Source: Actinomycetota bacterium (GTDB lineage: Bacteria; Actinomycetota; Acidimicrobiia; Acidimicrobiales; BP-101). Taken from it: a DNA stretch of 22,407 nt. Under the pieces are notes generated by a model. That model was not told the DNA's origin. It saw only the letters and a list, made by a program, of their open reading frames with translations, and did not search any database. The stretch is from NCBI GenBank assembly GCA_030838265.1, contig JAUTXA010000286.1, positions 1 through 22,407 of the forward strand. Reading direction: 5' to 3'. Shown here in pieces: positions 1-6,915 of the stretch (its first letter is position 1; every line of letters starts with the position of its first letter). The translations under genes were made by a program, and so were the position numbers.

Positions 1-154
1 CGGCAGCCAGGCTCTCGTCGACCGGCTCGGCCCTGGCCTCCCGCGCTACGAAGATGGCGCCGCCTCGGTTGGGTGCCATCTCGGCCAAGGCGCGGCGGCA
101 CAGCTCAGCCAGTCGCGGCAGATCGGCCTCGGTCGCGGGGCGGGCGGCCTCCAC
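1..154 (-). CDS. GNAT-family N-acetyltransferase, N-terminal part (cut by window edge)
   Basis: Reading the minus strand from GTG at 154 gives an open frame of 51 codons to the window edge. It begins VEAARPATEADLPRLAEL, the usual first strand and helix of a GNAT acetyltransferase (an R-x-A-T-x-x-D-L start that builds the acetyl-CoA fold). The acetyl-CoA-binding motif lies outside the window, so the substrate is unknown. The GTG follows directly, in the same frame, on the TAG stop of the upstream gene (157-155), so translation cannot start further upstream in this frame. No good Shine-Dalgarno is visible, so re-initiation after the upstream stop is likely. The family call rests on one short N-terminal pattern. 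Confidence 0.6.
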   Translation of the reverse strand, partial: MEAARPATEADLPRLAELCRRALAEMAPNRGGAIFVAREARAEPVDESLAA

Positions 155-751
155 CTAGGCGGTGGCTGCGGCCTGAAGCTGCTCGACCCGGTGCAGGATC
201 GTCTTGCGGCCTCTTGTCGCCGCTTCGTAGGCGCGCACGGCCTCGAGCTCGGCGCCCGAAAGCCCAGCCAGGCGTTGCACGACCTGTGACGCAGACAGGG
301 CGCCGTAGCCAGGGATTGCCAGGTCGTTGTCAGCCACGGGCGGCTGGGCCGCGGCGGACACCGCTGAGCCGTTGGCGGCCGAAGGCGACGGCGGCGAGGC
401 GGCAGACGATGCGGTGGTCGCGGCGGTGGCCGGCGCGGTCGACGGGGCCGCAGATGTCGCGGCGGTCGAGGGCGCGGTCGACGGACGGGACGGGTTCGGG
501 ACGGGCCGCGAGCCGGTGACCCCGGCGAGGGTCTCGGTGGCCTGCTTCACCACCTTTTCGGCCTCCTTTTGGCCCTGGGCCACGGCGAACTGGCCCATCA
601 TCTTGGCCATGGCCACCTGACCGGTCACCCGCTCACGACCCTTGTCGATGAGTCGGGGCAGCTCATCGCGCGCCGTGAGGACGAGGCCGAGGGGGGCGTA
701 GACGAGCAGCTCGATGGCCTGCTCGAGGGGGGACTTCGCGTCTTCGCTCAC
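155..751 (-). CDS. Unnamed Ala-rich actinobacterial protein
   Basis: About 198 residues. The N-terminal 75 residues are helical and partly hydrophobic (IELLVYAPLGLVLTARDELP), followed by a charged stretch. Then comes a linker of about 60 residues made almost only of Ala, Ser, Thr and Pro. The compact C-terminal part (AIPGYGALSASQVVQRLAGL and onward) looks like a short helical domain. I recognise the C-terminal pattern from other actinobacterial hypothetical proteins but know no function. GTG 751 is preferred over GTG 769 because GAAGGA sits 7 nt before 751, while nothing similar precedes 769. It lies 55 nt downstream of the universal stress gene and is probably co-transcribed with it. There is no signal peptide, so it may bind the membrane peripherally; that is inference. 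Confidence 0.72.
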   Translation of the reverse strand: MSEDAKSPLEQAIELLVYAPLGLVLTARDELPRLIDKGRERVTGQVAMAKMMGQFAVAQGQKEAEKVVKQATETLAGVTGSRPVPNPSRPSTAPSTAATSAAPSTAPATAATTASSAASPPSPSAANGSAVSAAAQPPVADNDLAIPGYGALSASQVVQRLAGLSGAELEAVRAYEAATRGRKTILHRVEQLQAAATA

Positions 752-806
752 GGCCCGATCCTTCCCCACCTCGGCGGCGGGGGCAAAGTGCGCCTGTTCG
801 TCCCGC

Positions 807-1256
807 TCAGTCGGCGGTGTGGACGATGATCACGTCGCACGGTGCGTGGTGCGAGACCTTGTTGGGCACGTTCCCGAGCCGGAACAGCGTGCTGGCCGAC
901 ATTCCCTTCGAGCCGACCACGATGCAGTCGGCGCCGGTGTCCTCAGCCACGTGGATCAAGGTGTCGGCTGGGTCGCCCTTCTCGGCCCGCACCCGAACGT
1001 CCTTGGCCCCTTCGGCCTCGGCCAGGCGCTGGCCCTCCGTGGCGTGCTCCTCGGCGGTGGCCGACTCGGTGATGGCCCAGCGGATCTCCTCCGGGGCCTC
1101 GGCCTGGGCCTGGGCGGTGCGCCCGGGATGGGGGGTGAACCCGGTGACGACGGTCAGGCGGCACTCGAAGGCGGCGGCCAGCCGGGCGGCGTGACGGACG
1201 GCCGCCGCCGCGCTCTCGGAGCCATCGGTCCCGACCACGACGTTTCGGTACCCCAT
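807..1256 (-). CDS. Universal stress protein (UspA family)
   Basis: 149 residues, normal for a single-domain universal stress protein. It opens with the first strand MGYRNVVVGTDGSESAAAAV, which contains the conserved Asp of the nucleotide site. It ends with the phosphate-binding loop GSKGMSASTLFRLGN near residues 115-130, which fits G-x2-G-x9-G. The last position is Asn where ATP-binding members usually have Ser or Thr, so ATP binding is likely but not certain. The start at ATG 1256 is supported by GAGGGGG about 8 nt upstream; the open frame extends further but lacks family sequence there. The gene starts 10 nt after the DUF4193 stop and so lies in the same transcript. Such proteins act in the cytosol under starvation, hypoxia or other stress. 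Confidence 0.93.
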   Translation of the reverse strand: MGYRNVVVGTDGSESAAAAVRHAARLAAAFECRLTVVTGFTPHPGRTAQAQAEAPEEIRWAITESATAEEHATEGQRLAEAEGAKDVRVRAEKGDPADTLIHVAEDTGADCIVVGSKGMSASTLFRLGNVPNKVSHHAPCDVIIVHTAD

Positions 1257-1266
1257 GCTGACCCCC

Positions 1267-1731
1267 TCAGACGCAATCTCGGCACAGCTGGCGGGCGGCA
1301 TCGGCCAGCTGGGTGGGGTGCTTCACGAGGAAGCACGACTGGCACACGAACTCATCGGGCCGCTTGGGCTGCACCTTGACCGCCGGGTCGCCCCGATCGT
1401 CGGCCTCGGGCGCTTCGTCCTCGTCGTCGACCTCCTCGTCCTCGACGACCAGGCGCTCCTTGAGGATCTCGTCAAGCGAGGCCTCGACGTCGGTGTCGTC
1501 GTCCTCGTCGTCCTCCTCGTCGTCGTCGGTGACAGGTGTGGCCACGGGGATCTCGACGACGTCGGCCGTCTCTTCTTCGTCGTCGACCACCAGCTCGTCG
1601 TCGACCACGACCGCATCGTCATCGAGCAGGTCGCCGTCCTCTAGGTCTTCGAGGTCGCCTTCCTCGAGATCTTCGGGTTCTTCCTCGTCTTCCGTCTCGA
1701 CGATCTCTTCTTCGACTTTGTCAGCAGCCAT
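1267..1731 (-). CDS. DUF4193-type acidic zinc-ribbon protein
   Basis: 154 residues. The first 100 or so are extremely acidic (runs of Asp and Glu with Val and Leu). The C-terminus is a short zinc ribbon with CQSC and, 18 residues later, CRDC (the two pairs are in FVCQSCFLVKHPTQL and QLCRDCV). This architecture matches the actinobacterial DUF4193 family; its role is unknown, though an acidic tail plus zinc ribbon would suit a partner of RNA polymerase or of a basic protein (inference). The start at ATG 1731 (MAADKVEEE) is supported by AAGGA 5 nt upstream. The acidic codons make the DNA strongly repetitive (GTC/CTC on the plus strand, 1420-1720). It heads the small stress operon with the UspA gene. 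Confidence 0.85.
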   Translation of the reverse strand: MAADKVEEEIVETEDEEEPEDLEEGDLEDLEDGDLLDDDAVVVDDELVVDDEEETADVVEIPVATPVTDDDEEDDEDDDTDVEASLDEILKERLVVEDEEVDDEDEAPEADDRGDPAVKVQPKRPDEFVCQSCFLVKHPTQLADAARQLCRDCV

Positions 1732-1754
1732 CACAGTCCTTGGGGAGGCGGTGC

Positions 1755-1780
1755 GCGGCGGAGTGTACACACCCCGCCGC
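1755..1780 (-). terminator. Near-perfect 26-bp inverted repeat after the mce operon
   Basis: Arms GCGGCGG (1755-1761) and CCGCCGC (1774-1780) enclose an A/C mismatch and GTGT-AC-ACAC, making a stem of about 11 bp. It begins 2 nt after the stop of the last mce-operon gene, the place of an intrinsic terminator, but has no U-tract. A TANNNT-type -10 (TACACT, minus strand 1767-1762) lies inside it, 31 nt before the DUF4193 start, so the repeat may equally be an operator over that promoter. The sequence cannot decide between these. Confidence 0.5.
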
Positions 1781-1782
1781 TC

Positions 1783-2433
1783 CTACCTGGACGTGGTGGT
1801 CGACGTGGTGGTCGCAGCCGGCCCCGGAGCCGACTGCTGGCCCAGGTTCAGGCTGGTCACGTCGTCGACTCGCCAGCCCGACTGGACCTTGACCAGGTTG
1901 AGCCGCATGTACTCCACGCGGGACGTCCGGGTCCCTGACGTGCCTGAGACGGTCAGGGTGAGCTCGATGAAGGCGGCCGTGGTGTCGTGGGCGATGGGCG
2001 CGATGTAGATCGCCTTCACCGTGCTCGTCGACCGCGACTTGCTGGCCACCAGGATGGCCTTGAGGGCGCTGAACTTGTCCTCGTAGTCCTTGCGGAAGTT
2101 GCCCGTGGACAGGCTCACGACCTGGGCCTTGGCCCGCTCGAGGTCCTTGTAGTCGTACGTCAGGAAGGCGCTCGAGAAGCGCCCCGAGACCTGCTCGACG
2201 GCCCGGCGGTCGTTGTCCTTGCCGTGATAGCGGGCGTAGAAGGTGGCGGCCATCACGGCCATGACCACGGCCAGGGCGAACAGGACGCCGCAGGCCACCA
2301 AGAGGCCGCGGCTGACGGGCGGGGGCGCGATGAGGGCGGACGACGCCGCTGACTCCTCGGGCGCGGTCAGCGGCGGAGCGTCCGGCTGGCTCGCCTCATC
2401 GCCGGGCTGGCCTTCGGTCTCGTCGGCCGTCAT
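1783..2433 (-). CDS. Mce-associated membrane protein (Mas/Mam type)
   Basis: 216 residues. An acidic, Pro-rich cytoplasmic N-terminus (1-42) is followed by one membrane helix at about 44-66 (GLLVACGVLFALAVVMAVMA), then a soluble domain of about 130 residues (RRAVEQVSGRFSSAFLTYDY onward), which has the shape of the NTF2-like domain in Mce-associated proteins. The tail is rich in Thr and Ser. In mycobacteria such proteins are encoded just after mceF and stabilise or assist the Mce complex. Here ATG 2433 overlaps the mceF stop (ATGA), showing translational coupling. A longer open frame upstream of 2433 is a shadow of mceF and was not used. It is the last gene of the operon and is followed by an inverted repeat. 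Confidence 0.85.
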   Translation of the reverse strand: MTADETEGQPGDEASQPDAPPLTAPEESAASSALIAPPPVSRGLLVACGVLFALAVVMAVMAATFYARYHGKDNDRRAVEQVSGRFSSAFLTYDYKDLERAKAQVVSLSTGNFRKDYEDKFSALKAILVASKSRSTSTVKAIYIAPIAHDTTAAFIELTLTVSGTSGTRTSRVEYMRLNLVKVQSGWRVDDVTSLNLGQQSAPGPAATTTSTTTSR

Positions 2434-3668
2434 GGCGTCTCCTGGTCGGTTGTCGCCTGCGAGGTCGGCTCGACCAGGCGGATCACGAGGGCTGCACCCG
2501 CCAGGGCCAGCCCCAGGGCGAGGAGCCCCGTGCTGCCGGTGGCCGGCAGGATGGGAGCGGCGCCGGTGCTGAAGCTGGCGGGGCGGTAGCTGACGCCCGA
2601 AGCGCTGAGGGGCGAGGCGCAGGCGGCCCCATGCTGGACGGCGGGCAGGGTCTTGGGCGGCACATAGAGGAATGGTGGGTTGTGGGTCGAGTTGGCCACG
2701 AAACCGACGCGCACCCACGGGCCCGGGAAGACGCCCGTCGTCTCGACGTCGCGACTGTCCCACACGCCGGCGAAGGCGGGCGGGCCGATCTGGAGCAGGG
2801 CCTGGAGCTCGTCGAGGCGCCGCGGGGTGGTGGTCTCATCGGTCACGAGCTCGAGATCCTTCAGGGTGCAGTCGAGGTTGCCCTTCTGGGAGGCCACCAG
2901 GTTGGCCGTCTGCCCCAGCAGCTGCGAGCCCTGGTCGAGCACGGTCGAGGTGTTGGCCTGGGCCGCCTTGAGGCTCTCGGTCACCTGCTTGAGATCGGTC
3001 AGCGACTGGCCCAGCGAGCCTCGGTGTTCGGTGAGGACGTGGGTGAGCCGCGTGTTGTTGGTCGCCAGTCGATCGAGCGCCGCGCTCCGCTGGGCCAGGG
3101 TGGCGCTCAACGTGTCACCGGACTGGGCCAGATCGCGCAGTGACTGGGCCCGGCCGGCGAGGGCCAGCGACCCCTCCTTCATCAAGGTAGCGACGGCATC
3201 AGGGGGCACCGACTCGATGAGGTTGCTGGCCGACCGGAGAAGCTCGGAGAACTCGAGCGGCACGGTGGTCAGCGACATCGGGACGCGCTCGCCCGGTTGG
3301 TAGTACGGCCCGCCGGTCCCCGGGTAGCCCTTGGGCGGCTCGAAGTCGACGTACTGCTCGCCGATGGCCGACTTGCGCAGGATGTTGGCCGTCGACCCTC
3401 GGGGGATGCGATGGCCCTCCTGGACCTCCATGGAGACGCGCACGCCCCCGGTGATGCGCTGGCTCCCGGTGATGGTTCCGTAGTTGACCCCGAGATAGGT
3501 CACCTCGGCGTTCTTGATGACGCCGAAGGTGTTGGGGAAGTCGGCCGACATCTTGTACGGGTGGTCGATCTGGCTGAAGCTCACGATGTGGTTGATGGCC
3601 CAGAAGCTCATGGCGGCGAAGAGCACGCCGAACTCGGCCAGGTTGATGGCCACGCGGAAGCGCTTCAC
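2430..3668 (-). CDS. mceF: MCE-family lipid-import subunit MceF, with C-terminal LPATG and membrane helix
   Basis: 412 residues. An N-terminal membrane anchor (about 10-30) is followed by an MlaD/MCE domain (about 38-115, with VTYLGVNYGTITG and SAIGEQYVDFEPP) and a long helical region (about 150-290) that in Mce proteins builds the lipid-conducting tube. Unusually, the C-terminus has ILPATGSTG at about 373-381 (2549-2535 for LPATG) and then a hydrophobic helix (LLALGLALAGAALVI) with one Arg and an acidic tail. This resembles a sortase signal without the usual basic end. GTG 3668 is chosen because it overlaps the mceE stop (GTGA) and gives VKRFRVAINL; an upstream ATG at 3707 lies inside mceE. 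It is the sixth and last mce gene, hence MceF by order. Confidence 0.9.
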   Translation of the reverse strand: MKRFRVAINLAEFGVLFAAMSFWAINHIVSFSQIDHPYKMSADFPNTFGVIKNAEVTYLGVNYGTITGSQRITGGVRVSMEVQEGHRIPRGSTANILRKSAIGEQYVDFEPPKGYPGTGGPYYQPGERVPMSLTTVPLEFSELLRSASNLIESVPPDAVATLMKEGSLALAGRAQSLRDLAQSGDTLSATLAQRSAALDRLATNNTRLTHVLTEHRGSLGQSLTDLKQVTESLKAAQANTSTVLDQGSQLLGQTANLVASQKGNLDCTLKDLELVTDETTTPRRLDELQALLQIGPPAFAGVWDSRDVETTGVFPGPWVRVGFVANSTHNPPFLYVPPKTLPAVQHGAACASPLSASGVSYRPASFSTGAAPILPATGSTGLLALGLALAGAALVIRLVEPTSQATTDQETP

Positions 3669-4621
3669 GGGCCGACCCTCGGATCCTGGTCGGCGGGGAT
3701 GGCCCACATGAACACCTGGGTGAAGTCGGCGTTGACGCCCGAGGGAGGGATCACCTTGGGCAGGGCGATCTCGAAGCGGGCCAGCCAGTCGATGAGGTTG
3801 GCCACCTCGGCGCTCTTCGACGCGGCGATGGCCACGATGGCGTCGACCTGCTTGATCTGGCGATCGATGTCGCCGACGTAGCGGTCGAGCACCTCGTTCT
3901 GGACCTTCGCCAGGCGGCTCAGCTGGGCCAGGGCGTCGACCGCCTTCTGGCGGTTGCCGGCCAGGATCTGAGTGGTGGCGGCCAGGTTCTTGAGCAGACC
4001 GTCGAGGTCGCCCGCCCCCGCCGCCAGGGTCGTGGTGGCCCGGTCGAGGCCGTCGATGATGTCGGTGATCTGCTGGGTGCGACTGGCGAAGGTGGCGCTG
4101 ATGCTCGACAGGTCAGCGATGAGGGCCTTGAGGTCGCCGCCTTTGCCACCGAAGCCCTCGGCGCCGGTGCGGATCAGGGTGGCGAGGTCGTTGGCCGTGA
4201 CCGCGCCGAGGACGGTGATCGTCTGCTCGGCCACGAACTCGAGCTCGGGAGCCTGGGCCGTGTTGGTGATGCGCTCGCCGCCGTGGAAGAAGGGCCCGGC
4301 TGTCGGGCGGCCCGACGGTCGGAGCTCGATGAACTTCTCGCCCAGCAGCGAGGTGGTGCGGACGAGGGCCTGCGAGCGCGACGGGATGCGGGTCCCGTGG
4401 TCGAGGGAGAGGGTGATCTTGGCCCTGAAGTCGGGCGTCAGGCGGATGGCGCCGATGTGGCCCACCCGCACATCGGCCACCTGCACCGAGCCGTTGGGTT
4501 GGAGGTCGCCCACGTCGTCGAAGATGGCGGTGACGGAGTAGCCCCCTCCGGTGCACGCGGGCAGTCCGCTGATGCAGAGGGTCACCAGAGCCAAAAGGGC
4601 GAGGAACCGGCGCGTCCTCAT
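3665..4621 (-). CDS. mceE: MCE-family lipoprotein subunit MceE
   Basis: 318 residues. It starts with a lipoprotein signal peptide: basic MRTRRF, a hydrophobic core, and the lipobox LPAC with Cys23 as the lipidated residue. The MCE domain follows (about 27-105: VTAIFDDVGDLQPNGSVQVA and TTSLLGEKFIELRP), then long helices with heptad-like spacing (about 150-290) for the tube. In mycobacteria MceE is the lipoprotein of the complex (LprK type), and the domain resembles mycobacterial MceE as I remember it. ATG 4621 overlaps the stop of mceD (ATGA), which fixes the start; the open frame reaching upstream is a shadow. It is probably translated coupled to mceD and mceF. Confidence 0.92.
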   Translation of the reverse strand: MRTRRFLALLALVTLCISGLPACTGGGYSVTAIFDDVGDLQPNGSVQVADVRVGHIGAIRLTPDFRAKITLSLDHGTRIPSRSQALVRTTSLLGEKFIELRPSGRPTAGPFFHGGERITNTAQAPELEFVAEQTITVLGAVTANDLATLIRTGAEGFGGKGGDLKALIADLSSISATFASRTQQITDIIDGLDRATTTLAAGAGDLDGLLKNLAATTQILAGNRQKAVDALAQLSRLAKVQNEVLDRYVGDIDRQIKQVDAIVAIAASKSAEVANLIDWLARFEIALPKVIPPSGVNADFTQVFMWAIPADQDPRVGP

Positions 4622-5904
4622 GACACCTGTTCCACGAGCAGGCGAGCGGCCCGCCGGATCCAGCCCAGGGCCCCGGAGTGGGAGCGGCTGGTGAGGGCGG
4701 CAGTGGTCGGGGGGCGGAAGGCGGCGGGCTCGACGCGGACCGCAGTGGGGCTGCCGAGCAGGTCGACGACGCCGTCGATTGGAGTGCCGGCCGTTGCCGG
4801 GTTGGCCCCGGTCGTCGAAGCGGGCTGGGTGGGAGCACCGGCCGAGGCGGGAGACGGGACGGGAAGGCCTCCGGGCGGGCAGGCCACGTCGGACGGGATG
4901 CAGAACGAGCCCAGACCGAGCAGGCCCAGCACCGCGCTCACCGTGGGCGACGAGCTGTTGCGAAGGTCGAGGTGGTGGTAGTGCGGATCCCAAGCCGCCA
5001 GCAGGCCTTCGTCCTTGCCGTCGAGGTCGCGGCCGGCCACCAGCTGCGGGGTCGAGGCCAGTAGGGCCCGCACCCCGTCGATGTTGGCGCGGACCGATTG
5101 CAGGGTCCGGGTCAGCACCTCGATGTCGTGGGCCAACTTGGGGCCATGCTCGCTGACCAGGCTGAGGCCGGATACCGAGACCTGGGCCAGCCCGGAGACG
5201 AGGCCTTCGATGTCCTTGCGCTCCTGGGCGAGGAGCGACGTCGTGGTGGCGAAGCTGTCGAGGATGGCCCCGAGCTGTTGCTCGCGGGTGTCGAGGGTGG
5301 CCACGAACTTGTCGAAGTGGTCGACGAGCGAGCCGATCTCTTGATCCTTGGCCGCAAAGTCGTTGCTCAGCTGGGCCAGGCCCTTGATGGCCCCGTTGAG
5401 GTTGGTGCCGTTGCCGTTGAGATCGTCGGCCAGGTTCTTCACCAGTCGCCCGGTGGCGTTGGGGTCGAGCGAGTCGAGCAGGTGCTTCAGGGCGGCGAGG
5501 GCCTCGTCGGGCTCGACCGGGATCGAGGTCTTGTCGAGGCCGAGCACCAACCCGTCCGCGGCGCGTGGCGTCCCATCGGTCCAGGCCGGGAACAGCTGCA
5601 CGTAGCGCTCGCCGATCAGCGACTCGGGGACGATGGTGGCCTTGACGCCGGCCGGAAGGATCACGTCCTTGTCCATCACCATCTCGACCCGCACCCGGTT
5701 GCCTTCGGTCCGGACGCGGGTGATGCGGCCCGATGTCAGGCCGAGGACGCGGACCTGGCCCTGCGGGTAGAGGGAGACGGCCTTCGAGAAGTAGGCGGTC
5801 AGCTTGGTGCCGCCACCGTTCGACCCGGTGCAGGCCGAGGCCAGGACGGCGACGGCGGCCACCACCGCGACGGACCGCAGCCGCGACGTCAGGGTTCGGC
5901 TCAC
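4618..5904 (-). CDS. mceD: MCE-family subunit MceD, apparently a lipoprotein
   Basis: 428 residues. The MCE domain (about 33-110) contains AYFSKAVSLYPQGQVRVLGL, close to mycobacterial MceD (YF-S-x-A-x-x-LYP). A helical tube region follows (about 150-300), then a Pro/Ala/Thr-rich C-terminal extension and a basic amphipathic end. The N-terminus is a signal peptide ending in VLASAC-TG, so Cys25 could be lipidated; the residue at -3 is Ala, so the lipobox is weaker than in mceE. Mycobacterial MceD is normally anchored by a membrane helix, so two neighbouring lipoprotein subunits are unusual. GTG 5904 overlaps the mceC stop (GTGA); the open frame up to 5982 lies inside mceC. Confidence 0.9.
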   Translation of the reverse strand: MSRTLTSRLRSVAVVAAVAVLASACTGSNGGGTKLTAYFSKAVSLYPQGQVRVLGLTSGRITRVRTEGNRVRVEMVMDKDVILPAGVKATIVPESLIGERYVQLFPAWTDGTPRAADGLVLGLDKTSIPVEPDEALAALKHLLDSLDPNATGRLVKNLADDLNGNGTNLNGAIKGLAQLSNDFAAKDQEIGSLVDHFDKFVATLDTREQQLGAILDSFATTTSLLAQERKDIEGLVSGLAQVSVSGLSLVSEHGPKLAHDIEVLTRTLQSVRANIDGVRALLASTPQLVAGRDLDGKDEGLLAAWDPHYHHLDLRNSSSPTVSAVLGLLGLGSFCIPSDVACPPGGLPVPSPASAGAPTQPASTTGANPATAGTPIDGVVDLLGSPTAVRVEPAAFRPPTTAALTSRSHSGALGWIRRAARLLVEQVS

Positions 5905-6914
5905 GGGCCGACCGGCGGGATGTTGGCTTCCAGGAGCCCCAGCAGGTCGGGCCCGACGGCCCGGATGTAGATGTCGGCCCACGGGCCGTGCGAGGTGGCC
6001 TGGCTCAGCGAGAGGGCTCCGGGTCCGAGCCAGGCCAAGATGCGGTCGACGTCAGCCTGACGGCGATCGAGGATGTCGACGGTGGGGTGCAGGGTGCTGA
6101 GGATGAAGTCGAGCTGAGTTTGGTGGGCGCTGAGGATGCCACCGAGCTGGTTGACCACGGTGCTCCCGCTCGACAGACCGGCGGAGATGTCCTGGCGGCG
6201 CCGGGCGACGAGGTCGAGTATCGCCTTGCTCTGGTCGATGAGCCCGACCATGGTCTGGTCTTTCTCGTCGAGGGTGGCCGAGAGCTTGTCGGCCTTCACG
6301 AACAGGTCTTGGAGCTGGGCGTCGCGCGCCGTGATGGCGGCCGCCACCCGGTTGATGCCGTCGGCCAGCTGGCCGACCTGCTGGTGCTTGTCCTGGGTGA
6401 TGTCGGCCAGCGAGACGATGAGCTGGTTGAGGGCCTTGGTATTGGTCTGCTCGATCGACTGGGTGCCGACCTTGGTCAGCTCGAAGACGTCGAACGGCGT
6501 CTGCGTGCGCGAGAGGGGGATGACGCGCTTGGTTGCCGGCATGTCCCGGAGGTACGGGGCACGGACGGCGCCCGACAGCCGAAGCATCTTGGTGCCGAGC
6601 AGCGTCTGCAGGGCGACCTCAGCGTGGGTGTCGGCACCGAGGCGGACCGAGTCGTTGACCACGAACTTCACGATCACGTGGCCGTGGCGGCGGTCGGCGG
6701 CGACGCTGGTGACCCGCCCCGCCTTGACGCCGGCCACCCGGACGTCGTCGCCCGCCCTGATGCCGCCGGCATCGGAGAACACGCCCTGCACCGGGTAGGC
6801 GCTCTCGAACAGGTGCTGCACCCCGACGAGAAAGGCGGCCCCGACCGAGGCGCCGATGAAGAGCACGGTGGCGATGCCAATGAGGTAGGGGTTGTGGTCG
6901 CGGAACGACTTCAT
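5901..6914 (-). CDS. mceC: MCE-family subunit MceC
   Basis: 337 residues, close to usual for MceC. An N-terminal membrane anchor (about 10-31, YLIGIATVLFIGASVGAAFL) precedes an MCE domain (about 38-115: GVFSDAGGIRAGDDVRVAGV and LQTLLGTKMLRL) and a helical region (about 140-300) with Gln- and Asp-rich heptads. In the complex these subunits form the channel that carries lipid to the permease. The start is ATG 6914 (MKSFRDHNPYLIG), one base after the mceB stop (TGA-G-ATG). The open frame above it is a shadow of mceB. It belongs to the tightly packed operon and is named by position, third after the permeases. Confidence 0.91.
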   Translation of the reverse strand: MKSFRDHNPYLIGIATVLFIGASVGAAFLVGVQHLFESAYPVQGVFSDAGGIRAGDDVRVAGVKAGRVTSVAADRRHGHVIVKFVVNDSVRLGADTHAEVALQTLLGTKMLRLSGAVRAPYLRDMPATKRVIPLSRTQTPFDVFELTKVGTQSIEQTNTKALNQLIVSLADITQDKHQQVGQLADGINRVAAAITARDAQLQDLFVKADKLSATLDEKDQTMVGLIDQSKAILDLVARRRQDISAGLSSGSTVVNQLGGILSAHQTQLDFILSTLHPTVDILDRRQADVDRILAWLGPGALSLSQATSHGPWADIYIRAVGPDLLGLLEANIPPVGP

Positions 6915-6915
6915 C

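Noticed and set aside
2434..2763. Upstream extension of the Mce-associated membrane protein
   Set aside because: The added part is read out of frame through mceF. ATG 2433 overlaps the mceF stop and gives the expected acidic tail and membrane helix.
5905..5982. Upstream extensions of mceC, mceD, mceE and mceF
   Set aside because: In each case the extension lies inside the preceding mce gene; the overlapping ATGA/GTGA (or adjacent) start gives the correct signal peptide or anchor.
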